DNA from: Lachnospiraceae bacterium | Lineage (GTDB): Bacteria > Bacillota > Clostridia > Lachnospirales > Lachnospiraceae | DNA length: 11,123 nucleotides | Assembly (NCBI GenBank): GCA_019420465.1 | Contig: JAHZHB010000129.1 | Coordinates: 1-11,123, forward strand | Reading direction: 5' to 3' | Translations under genes and position numbers: made by a program | Part shown: positions 1 to 5,889 of the stretch, one piece after another | Numbering within the stretch: position 1 is the first letter of the stretch | Layout of the letters: every line of letters starts with the position of its first letter | Notes under the pieces: model-generated | Told to the model about the DNA's origin: nothing | Databases searched by the model: none | Seen by the model: the letters and a program-made list of their open reading frames with translations, nothing else

Positions 1-560
1 TTGACAGTATGCTGATCCCGGCCTTCTCCATGCTGATCAAACAGGGTACAGCATGTGCCGTTGAGGGGGATATGAAAGTTGCCATGGCCATGAGTATCTT
101 AAAGACGATCTCCGGTACAGGTCAGTTGTCCGAGATGTATTCTATCGATTTCAACGATGATATCTGCATTATCGGTCACTCCGGCAGTGGTGATGCTGAT
201 ATTTCTGATAAGAAACCGACCATGAAGATCGTTAAAGTCTTCCACGGCAAGACAGGCGGCGGATACCTGACACAGTTCTATCCGTACCTTGGACCGGTTA
301 CTTACCTTGCTATCACACAGGACAAAGATGGTAATTTCAAATTTGTCGTAGCTGAAGGTGTAAACGAAGAGGGCAAGATCCTGTCCTTCGGTGATACAAA
401 CATGAGAACACGTTTCACCTGTGGTGCACGTGAGTTCGTAAACCGCTGGAGTGAAGCAGGTCCGACCCATCATATGGCAGCAGCAACAGGCCGTCATATC
501 GATACGATCCTGAAGGTTGCCAAGATCTTCAACGTTCCGGTAGATATCGTTACCAGATAA
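1..560 (+). CDS. L-fucose/L-arabinose isomerase family protein, C-terminal part (5' end outside window)
   Basis: This is the C-terminal ~185 residues of a sugar isomerase; the frame is open from base 3 and ends at TAA 558-560. Members interconvert an aldose and its ketose (such as L-arabinose/L-ribulose or L-fucose/L-fuculose) with a divalent metal, usually Mn2+, in the cytoplasm. Visible family marks are a VEGD segment (Glu at 63-65), SIDFND, IGHSGSG, and a late GPTHHMAAATG segment. By analogy with AraA/FucI metal sites, the Glu, the Asp in SIDFND, the His in IGHSG and one His of PTHH are candidate ligands; this is alignment by eye. The end, KIFNVPVDIV, resembles the closing helix of the L-fucose/L-arabinose isomerase-like group more than classical AraA. 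The substrate cannot be fixed without the N-terminus. It is followed by a structured 3' UTR and terminator, so it is the last gene of a unit starting left of the window. Confidence 0.8.
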   Translation, partial: DSMLIPAFSMLIKQGTACAVEGDMKVAMAMSILKTISGTGQLSEMYSIDFNDDICIIGHSGSGDADISDKKPTMKIVKVFHGKTGGGYLTQFYPYLGPVTYLAITQDKDGNFKFVVAEGVNEEGKILSFGDTNMRTRFTCGAREFVNRWSEAGPTHHMAAATGRHIDTILKVAKIFNVPVDIVTR

Positions 561-586
561 TAACGGGTATATTCCACATACAAGTA

Positions 587-630
587 TGAAGATATAGCTA
601 TAAACACGCGCTTATGTGGCTGTGTCTTCA
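587..630 (+). other. Long RNA hairpin in the isomerase 3' untranslated region
   Basis: Bases 587-602 (TGAAGATATAGCTATA) can pair with 615-630 (TGTGGCTGTGTCTTCA) over 16 positions, 12 Watson-Crick and 4 G-U, around a 12-nt loop. All four wobbles are U-G on the plus strand and would be A-C mismatches on the minus strand, so the fold belongs to the isomerase transcript. There is no T-run after it, so it is not itself a terminator. An alternative 7-bp pairing (574-580 with 613-619) is mutually exclusive with it, and a smaller CATAAC/GTTATG hairpin lies at 643-662. A role in mRNA stability or 3' processing is inference. Confidence 0.5.
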
Positions 631-674
631 ATACCAGGTGTGCATAACAGATATCGGTTATGTACACAAAGTAA

Positions 675-700
675 GGGCAGAGAAAATCTCTGCCCTTTTT
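675..700 (+). terminator. Intrinsic terminator of the isomerase operon
   Basis: A perfect 9-bp stem, GGGCAGAGA (675-683) with TCTCTGCCC (687-695), has a 3-nt AAA loop and is followed at once by TTTTT (696-700). It sits 114 bp after the isomerase stop and 50 bp before the 3' end of the convergent AraC gene. Read from the minus strand, the stem is followed by TTACTTTGT, a weaker T-rich run, so it may also serve the regulator gene. Confidence 0.9.
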
Positions 701-749
701 GTCTGTGTTATTACCCTGTGTATCCGTCTCTGAGCGGATGGACGCTATG

Positions 750-1613
750 TTAATAATATTTTCTGTATTCGCTGGGCGTCATTTTGACCAGTTTTTCAAA
801 GCTGCGGGTATAGGTCAGCGTGTTTTTGTATCCGACACTGTTGGCAACAGCCGCGATCGACAGCTTGGAGTAGGAGAGAAGCTCCTTGGATTTATTGATC
901 CGGAACTCTGTGACATACTGATGGACAGTCATGCCGGTATGTTCTTTGAACAGCTTGCAGAAATAATACTTTGAAAAACTGATACTGTCACAGATCGTAT
1001 CGATATCCATATCGCTCTGATAGTTGTTCTGGATATATTTGATCGCAGTATTGACAGCATTGTCCTGTACCGGTGTCATGTCCTTGGCAGCCAGGATATT
1101 CTGGGAAAGTTTGTAAAGCTCCAGAAACAGCTGATGAATGAGAACACCGGCCTCCAACTGGTTCATCAGCGCATTCTTTTCAGACTGATAATCAATCTCC
1201 AGCAGATTGATGAAGTAGTCGAGAATATTGCTGAGCTGATTGGTATGGAAAATGCTGTTGCTTTTGCGGACCAGATTGTAAAACTGCTGCGCCTGTGCAC
1301 CACTGATGACGATGTAGAGAAAATCCTTTTCTCTGTTCCAGGACTGGGAAAAGGTCAGCGGAGTATTACACGAAGATACGATCACATCGTCCGGATTGAC
1401 CGGATAGCGAAAACCGTGTTTGGTAAACATCATACTGGTCTGGGAATACAAAAGCAGATAATCGGAATAATTATTAGCCATTCCGCGGACAAACTTTCGG
1501 GTGTTGGTAAATCCGGCTTCTTTTATATAGAAGGGAAGCGATCGGATCTGGGGTGTAAGTACGGCTTCGGTACCTCTGCGGATCGAAGGCAGATTTCTCT
1601 TGGGCAGCTTCAT
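750..1613 (-). CDS. AraC-family transcriptional regulator
   Basis: A 287-residue one-component regulator. The N-terminal ~130 residues fit the cupin-like sensing domain of AraC proteins. Residues about 185-287 form the double helix-turn-helix DNA-binding domain: first helix pair near 203-223 (DIDTICDSISFSKYYFCKLF), then the linker around FRINKSKELL, and the second pair near 251-272 ending in the usual GY-N-...-F-K-...-M-TPSEYRK signature. The start is the ATG at 1613-1611 because a GGAGGT site lies 7 nt upstream on the minus strand; an earlier in-frame ATG at 1649 has no such site. It is divergent from the sugar importer and convergent with the isomerase, so it probably controls one or both in response to the imported sugar or a derivative. 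Target and inducer are inference. I found no convincing promoter for it in the AT-rich region upstream. Confidence 0.9.
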   Translation of the reverse strand: MKLPKRNLPSIRRGTEAVLTPQIRSLPFYIKEAGFTNTRKFVRGMANNYSDYLLLYSQTSMMFTKHGFRYPVNPDDVIVSSCNTPLTFSQSWNREKDFLYIVISGAQAQQFYNLVRKSNSIFHTNQLSNILDYFINLLEIDYQSEKNALMNQLEAGVLIHQLFLELYKLSQNILAAKDMTPVQDNAVNTAIKYIQNNYQSDMDIDTICDSISFSKYYFCKLFKEHTGMTVHQYVTEFRINKSKELLSYSKLSIAAVANSVGYKNTLTYTRSFEKLVKMTPSEYRKYY

Positions 1614-1718
1614 ATATGTAACCTCCAAAATGATAAAAAGAATACACATAAAACAGATGAAAAATGTAGTTATTCATTTGGACCACTTTGCAGAAAATAA
1701 AAAAGGACAGAACAAATT

Positions 1719-1740
1719 TTTGTATTTTCGTAAATACAAA
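1719..1740. repeat. 9-bp inverted repeat in the divergent control region
   Basis: TTTGTATTT (1719-1727) and AAATACAAA (1732-1740) are perfect inverted copies around TCGT. The site lies 106 bp upstream of the AraC start codon and 116 bp upstream of the importer promoter -35. It could be an operator or a minus-strand leader hairpin. There is no adjacent T-run after a GC-rich stem, so a terminator is unlikely. Confidence 0.45.
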
Positions 1741-1770
1741 CGTGGGCATGCGGGCAAAAAGGATAAAAAT

Positions 1771-1835
1771 ATAGCAAATTGTATATTCTTGATAATTGAG
1801 TATAACATTTTACGGCAAAAATAGCAAATATGTAT
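1771..1835. promoter_or_regulatory. Direct repeats ATAGCAAAT(T/A), candidate activator sites
   Basis: ATAGCAAATT followed by GTAT (1771-1784) recurs as ATAGCAAATA followed by TGTAT (1821-1835). The copies start exactly 50 bp apart, about five helical turns, so both would face the same side of the helix. The second copy ends 20 bp upstream of the importer -35 box, a position suited to an AraC-type activator, which commonly binds direct repeats. The link to the neighbouring AraC protein is inference. Confidence 0.4.
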
Positions 1836-1855
1836 CAAAAAGCAAGAAATGAACG

Positions 1856-1884
1856 TTGAAAAACAAGTTTTGATATTGTAATAT
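1856..1884 (+). promoter_or_regulatory. Sigma-A-like promoter of the sugar importer operon
   Basis: TTGAAA (1856-1861) and TAATAT (1879-1884) are separated by 17 bp. Transcription would start near 1891, giving a leader of about 100 nt before the ATPase start codon. A weaker alternative, TTGTAT (1779-1784) with TATAAC (1801-1806) at 16-bp spacing, lies upstream. Confidence 0.65.
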
Positions 1885-1887
1885 AGC

Positions 1888-1914
1888 CTATGTCACGGTA
1901 AATTTATACCATAG
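1888..1914. promoter_or_regulatory. Imperfect palindrome over the predicted start site, candidate operator
   Basis: Arms CTATG (1888-1892) and CATAG (1910-1914) enclose an inner pair GGTA (1897-1900) and TACC (1907-1910) around AATTTA. The arms do not nest perfectly, as C1910 is shared. The site covers the predicted transcription start, where a bound repressor would block initiation. The similar words TCACGG (1893-1898) and TCACCG (1915-1920) also occur here as a direct repeat. The binding protein is unknown. Confidence 0.4.
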
Positions 1915-1991
1915 TCACCGCGTACACGTGCGTAGAGGTGGTGAGACGGGGTGAAAAAAACAAGTAGGAAGGAAAGGAGATATAACAAATA

Positions 1992-3500
1992 ATGAGTGAT
2001 TATATCTTGGAACTGAAAGACGTTGTCAAAACGTTCGGTGGTGTCCGTGCGTTAAACGGTGTTCACTTTCAGTTGAAAAAAGGTGAGATCCACGCTCTGA
2101 TGGGTGAAAACGGAGCCGGTAAATCAACCTTCATTAAGGTTATCACGGGTGTACATCAGCCGGACAGCGGTACCATGCTTCTTGAAGGCGAGAGAATGAC
2201 ATTCCGTAATACTTCTGATTCTGCTAAGATGGGTATTGCAGCCATCTATCAGCATGTTACATCTTTCCCGGATCTGACCGTAACAGAGAATATCTTCATG
2301 GGTCAGGAAATCAAAAATAAATTTGGCATCTATGACTGGAAGGCCATGAGAAAACGTGCAAAAGAGCTGATCGAGCCTCTGAGCAAAGAGATCGACGTCA
2401 ACAAGCCGATGGGAACTCTTTCCGTAGCTGCACAGCAGCTGGTCGAGATCGCCAAAGCACTTTCCCGTGACGCACGTATCCTGATCATGGATGAGCCGAC
2501 AGCTTCCCTGACAAGAAATGAATGTCTGCAGCTGTACCGTATCGCCAAGGATCTTCGTGACAAGGGTGTATCCATTATCTTCATCACACACCGTTTTGAG
2601 GATATGTACGAGCTGTGTTCACGAGTTACTGTATTCCGTGACTCTACATATGTTGGCTGCTGGGATGTTGATAAGATTACGAACGCTGACCTGGTAAAAG
2701 CCATGGTAGGCCGTGAGCTGACAGCCATGTATCCGGAAAAAACAGCCAAGATCGGAGATGTTGTTCTCGAAGTCGATGATATTTCCAAAGAGGGTTACTT
2801 CAAAAACGTATCCTTCAACGTACGCCGTGGTGAGATCCTGGCTCTGACAGGTCTGGTTGGTGCCGGACGTACAGAGGTCTGCCAGAATATCTACGGTATC
2901 ATGCAGCCGGACAGCGGTGAGATCCGTCTCGAAGGCAAAAAGGTCAATATCAAGAGCCCGATCGATGCATTAAAGCTTGGTATCGGTCTTCTGCCGGAGA
3001 ACAGACAGACAGAAGGTCTGATCAACGAGCTGCCGATCTACCAGAACGTTTCTTCCGCAACGATGAAACAGTTTACAAAAGCCGGAAAGCTTGATGTCAA
3101 TGCCGAGATGGACAATGCTATCAAGCTCTGTAAAAAGATCCAGCTGAAAGCCAACGATATCACAGCTCCGCCGAGCTCTCTGTCCGGTGGTAACCAGCAG
3201 AAGGTCGTTGTTGCCAAGATGCTTTCCGCAGAACAGAAAGTCCTGATCATGGATGAGCCGACAAAGGGTATCGACGTAGGTGCCAAGTACTCCATCTATG
3301 AGATCATGAATGAGCTGGCATGCAATGGCTATGCAATCATCATGGTATCTTCCGAGATGCCGGAGGTTTTAGGTGTGGCTGACCGTGTTGTTGTTATGAA
3401 GAGCGGCCGTGTAACAGCTGAATTCACCGATATGAAGAACCTGACACAGGAAATGATCCTGGAAGCTTCCCTGAAAGAGAAGAAAGGAGGAGACAAGTAA
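1992..3500 (+). CDS. Sugar ABC importer, double-domain ATP-binding protein (RbsA/MglA/XylG type)
   Basis: A 502-residue cytoplasmic ATPase with two nucleotide-binding domains, the usual size for the carbohydrate uptake transporter-2 (CUT2) family. Domain 1 has Walker A GENGAGKST (38-46), Q-loop Gln near 87, signature LSVAAQQ (143-149), Walker B ILIMDEPT (163-170) and H-loop His200. Domain 2 has the family-typical altered Walker A GLVGAGRTE (287-295, Arg in place of Lys), LSGGNQQ (397-403) and Walker B VLIMDEPT (417-424). Domain 1 therefore probably hydrolyses ATP while domain 2 is weak or structural. The start has an AAAGGAGA site about 12 nt upstream. The stop overlaps the next start (TAATG at 3498-3502), implying translational coupling with permease 1. 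It energises uptake through the two permeases downstream. RbsA, MglA and LsrA relatives cannot be told apart by eye. Confidence 0.95.
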   Translation: MSDYILELKDVVKTFGGVRALNGVHFQLKKGEIHALMGENGAGKSTFIKVITGVHQPDSGTMLLEGERMTFRNTSDSAKMGIAAIYQHVTSFPDLTVTENIFMGQEIKNKFGIYDWKAMRKRAKELIEPLSKEIDVNKPMGTLSVAAQQLVEIAKALSRDARILIMDEPTASLTRNECLQLYRIAKDLRDKGVSIIFITHRFEDMYELCSRVTVFRDSTYVGCWDVDKITNADLVKAMVGRELTAMYPEKTAKIGDVVLEVDDISKEGYFKNVSFNVRRGEILALTGLVGAGRTEVCQNIYGIMQPDSGEIRLEGKKVNIKSPIDALKLGIGLLPENRQTEGLINELPIYQNVSSATMKQFTKAGKLDVNAEMDNAIKLCKKIQLKANDITAPPSSLSGGNQQKVVVAKMLSAEQKVLIMDEPTKGIDVGAKYSIYEIMNELACNGYAIIMVSSEMPEVLGVADRVVVMKSGRVTAEFTDMKNLTQEMILEASLKEKKGGDK

Positions 3501-4480
3501 TGAAAAAGTTATTACAGTCCCGTAATACCGGTCTGGTTGTCGTGCTGATCCTTCTTCTGATCCTGGCGCGTATCCTGACACCGGGTATGTTCACTCCCAT
3601 GTCCATGCTGAACATGCTGCAGAACAACTCTGTATACGCTCTGCTGGCTGTCGCTGAGATGGTGGTTATTCTGACCAGTGGTATCGATATCTCTATCGCT
3701 TCCACACTGGCTTTTGTAGGTATCGTGACAACATCACTTTCCTGCTCTAATCCGGGTGTACCGGGTATTGTATGGTTCCTTTTAGCTATCGTTCTCGGTG
3801 CTCTGTGTGGTGCCTTAAACGGTGCTCTGGTAGGATTCCTGCACATGGTTCCGATGATCTGTACCTTAGGTACCATGTATATCTTCCGTGGTCTGGCTTT
3901 CGCCGTATCCGGTGGACAGTGGTGGTTCGCTGCTTCCTATCTGGACAGCTACCGTGCATTTGCCATCACAAAGATCTTCGGTGTATCCGCTATCGTATGG
4001 ATTGCTGTGATCGTTATGATCGTGGTTGGTCTGTTCCTTGGCTATAGTGCACCGGGCAGACGTATCTATGCTATCGGTACCAGCCGTGAGTCTTCCGCTG
4101 TTGCCGGTATCAAAGAGCCGGTTGTAACTTTCTATGCTTTTGTGATCTGTGGTGCTCTGGCAGGTCTTGCCGGTATGCTCTACACAGCAAACTACGCTAT
4201 CGGTTACTACGGTATGGCAGATGGTTTCGAGATGACAGCCATTGCGATCTGTGTACTGGGTGGTGTTTCCATCAATGGTGGTAAAGGCCGTATGGACGGT
4301 GTGGCCATCGGTGTACTGATCATGTGCGTAGTTACCAACTTCATCAGTATGATTCCGGGTATGAGCGTATGGCAGAAGGCCCTGCAGGGTGGTATCATCA
4401 TCGTAGCCGTAATTATCAACTATTTCACAGAGCTTACTGCTGAGAAACGTGCTCTGAAAGAAAGGGGTGCTTTGATCTAA
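3500..4480 (+). CDS. Sugar ABC importer permease 1 (BPD_transp_2 family)
   Basis: A 326-residue integral membrane protein, normal length for CUT2 permeases (RbsC/LsrC/RhaP-like). Hydrophobic segments occur at about 10-28, 45-80, 90-115, 120-136, 163-182, 208-230, 243-258, 267-287 and 292-310. The family marks are ILTSGIDISIAS (57-68) near the second membrane segment and GGVSINGGKG (254-263) in the conserved loop that contacts the ATPase. The start overlaps the ATPase stop, with a strong AAAGGAGG (3483-3490) 9 nt upstream, and its own stop overlaps the next start in the same way. The presence of two different permeases suggests a heterodimeric channel, as in the Lsr and Rha transporters, rather than the RbsC homodimer. 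The C-terminus is short and charged, without the long tail found on permease 2. Confidence 0.93.
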   Translation: MKKLLQSRNTGLVVVLILLLILARILTPGMFTPMSMLNMLQNNSVYALLAVAEMVVILTSGIDISIASTLAFVGIVTTSLSCSNPGVPGIVWFLLAIVLGALCGALNGALVGFLHMVPMICTLGTMYIFRGLAFAVSGGQWWFAASYLDSYRAFAITKIFGVSAIVWIAVIVMIVVGLFLGYSAPGRRIYAIGTSRESSAVAGIKEPVVTFYAFVICGALAGLAGMLYTANYAIGYYGMADGFEMTAIAICVLGGVSINGGKGRMDGVAIGVLIMCVVTNFISMIPGMSVWQKALQGGIIIVAVIINYFTELTAEKRALKERGALI

Positions 4481-5724
4481 TGCCAGGAAGTAATTACGAC
4501 AGAGACCTTTCTGTAAAAGAAGGTTTCGTATTATCCAAATTCCTTGTTAAATGGGAAATGATCCTTGTATATATCCTGATTCTTCTGAATCTGGTTCTTC
4601 TGATCTTCGAACCGCAGCTGTTTTTCCAGGCTGGTACCATCCAGACCATCATCAACTCCGGTTTCGACAGTTCACCGCTTGTCCTGGGTATGGTATTTAT
4701 CCTGCTGTTGGGTGATATCGATGTATCCGTTGCCGCTCAGATCGTTCTTGGCGGTATGGTGACAGGTCTGATGATGGATGCAGGTATTCCGTCCATCGTT
4801 TGTGTGATCGCAGGTATCCTTACCTGTATGCTGTGTGGTGCGTTCAATGGTTTCTGTGTCGCATTCTTCAAGATGCCGGCCGTTATCACAACGATTTCCA
4901 CATCCATGCTGTTCCGTGGTATCGCTGAGATCGTTCTGGGTGAGAATTCCCTGAAGAACTTCCCGGCATGGTACAACAAGATCGGCTGGTACAATATCGG
5001 TGGTGTGGTCCCGCTGAGCATGCTGCTTTTCCTGATCATGGGTGCGATTCTGTGCTTTGTACTGCACAAATCCCCGTTCGGACGTAAAGTCTACATCGTT
5101 GGTAACAACCCGACATGTGCTACATATTCCGGTATCAGTGTGTTCCGTGTAAAAATGGAAGTCTTCATCCTCATGGGCTTCATGGCCGGTATCGGTTCCA
5201 TCTTCTTCATCGGTCGTATGGGTGGTGGTATTTCCTCCTCCATGGCTACCGGTTATGAGATGACAGCTATCGCTACAGCTGTACTGGGTGGTGTATCCAC
5301 CAGTGGTGGTAAAGGTAAGATGTACGGTCCGATGATCGCTACCTTTATCATGTCCTTCCTGATCTTCGTACTTGGTCTGATCGGTATCGACCCGAACACC
5401 AAGAAGATCTTTATCGGTGTTATCCTGATCCTGACGATCCTGGTATCTACGGTCAACAGACAGATGATTAAAGATATCAAGCTGCGTCTGGTATATCACA
5501 ATAATAAGAACATCGAAGCTGTCAACGACAGAACAGCTGAGCTTGTCAAAGAGCATAAGAAAGAGATCAAAAAGCTGCAGAAAGCCGGCGGCAACGCTGA
5601 CAAGATCCAGAAGCTGCAGGCTGAGATCACTGCAGCACAGAAAGAGTGCAAGGAGAAGAGTGCACAGTTCTGGGCTGATCAGCAGGCTGATGAGAAGAAA
5701 GCAAAAGAAAGATTTGCCAAATAA
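4480..5724 (+). CDS. Sugar ABC importer permease 2 with long charged C-terminal tail
   Basis: A 414-residue second CUT2 permease. Residues 1-325 form the membrane domain: hydrophobic segments near 28-44, 66-98, 104-130, 178-196, 226-245, 260-275, 283-303 and 308-324, with LLGDIDVSVA (76-85) and GGVSTSGGKG (270-279) as conserved marks. Most relatives stop near 320-340 residues. Here the protein continues for about 90 more, from NRQMIKDIK to the end, with no hydrophobic segment and many Lys, Glu, Gln and Ala in coiled-coil-like spacing (TAELVKEHKKEIKKLQ, KIQKLQAEITAAQKE). The tail should lie in the cytoplasm beside the ATPase and might help assembly or regulation; this is inference. The frame is continuous and shows no frameshift. 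The start overlaps the permease 1 stop (TAATG, 4478-4482) with AAAGGGG about 12 nt upstream. The last codons form the first copy of an ATTTGCCAAAT repeat. Confidence 0.92.
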   Translation: MPGSNYDRDLSVKEGFVLSKFLVKWEMILVYILILLNLVLLIFEPQLFFQAGTIQTIINSGFDSSPLVLGMVFILLLGDIDVSVAAQIVLGGMVTGLMMDAGIPSIVCVIAGILTCMLCGAFNGFCVAFFKMPAVITTISTSMLFRGIAEIVLGENSLKNFPAWYNKIGWYNIGGVVPLSMLLFLIMGAILCFVLHKSPFGRKVYIVGNNPTCATYSGISVFRVKMEVFILMGFMAGIGSIFFIGRMGGGISSSMATGYEMTAIATAVLGGVSTSGGKGKMYGPMIATFIMSFLIFVLGLIGIDPNTKKIFIGVILILTILVSTVNRQMIKDIKLRLVYHNNKNIEAVNDRTAELVKEHKKEIKKLQKAGGNADKIQKLQAEITAAQKECKEKSAQFWADQQADEKKAKERFAK

Positions 5725-5810
5725 AAAGTACATACGATTTGGCAAATATATCCAAAAAAAAATGAAAGTATATACATAATACACAATTTTTAAAGATATA
5801 TTTGCCAAAT
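5712..5810. repeat. Three copies of ATTTGCCAAAT around a 16-bp inverted repeat
   Basis: Copy 1 is at 5712-5722, inside the last codons and stop of permease 2. Copy 2 is inverted (ATTTGGCAAAT, 5737-5747). Copy 3 is at 5800-5810. Copies 1 and 3 share 13 bases (ATTTGCCAAATAA). Copies 2 and 3 belong to a perfect 16-bp inverted repeat, 5737-5752 with 5795-5810, around a 42-nt A-rich loop. Copy 1 can pair with copy 2 over 11 bp around a 14-nt loop, so the two folds compete for copy 2. The module may set binding-protein to permease ratios by protecting or processing mRNA, or act as protein-binding sites. Both roles are inference. Confidence 0.6.
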
Positions 5811-5830
5811 AATCGGTTATATGCTACTAT
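5802..5830 (+). promoter_or_regulatory. Internal promoter for the binding-protein gene
   Basis: TTGCCA (5802-5807) and TACTAT (5825-5830) are 17 bp apart, with TGC at 5822-5824 forming an extended -10 element. The -35 box lies inside the third ATTTGCCAAAT copy, so a protein bound to that repeat would block or modulate it. Transcription would start near 5837, about 53 nt before the start codon. The short leader contains an 8-bp hairpin, ATATAAAC (5841-5848) with GTTTATAT (5854-5861), just upstream of the ribosome binding site AAAGGAGG (5873-5880). Confidence 0.6.
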
Positions 5831-5889
5831 CTACTCGTCGATATAAACAAAAGGTTTATATACACATATCCTAAAGGAGGAAGAAAAGT

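Noticed and set aside
1613..1649. Earlier start codon for the AraC gene at 1649
   Set aside because: The extra 12 residues are hydrophobic and unlike the family. A GGAGGT site sits 7 nt before the ATG at 1613, which fixes the start there.
4672..5808. Long open frame (378 codons) on the minus strand opposite permease 2
   Set aside because: It lies antisense to an unmistakable permease. Its product is a Thr/His/Asp/Gln-rich string without domain character, as expected from the complement of a codon-biased membrane-protein gene, and I see no ribosome binding site.
5712..5810. CRISPR array or mobile-element ends as explanation for the three ATTTGCCAAAT copies
   Set aside because: The copies are short (11-13 bp), in mixed orientation and unevenly spaced. 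There is no target duplication and no transposase nearby.
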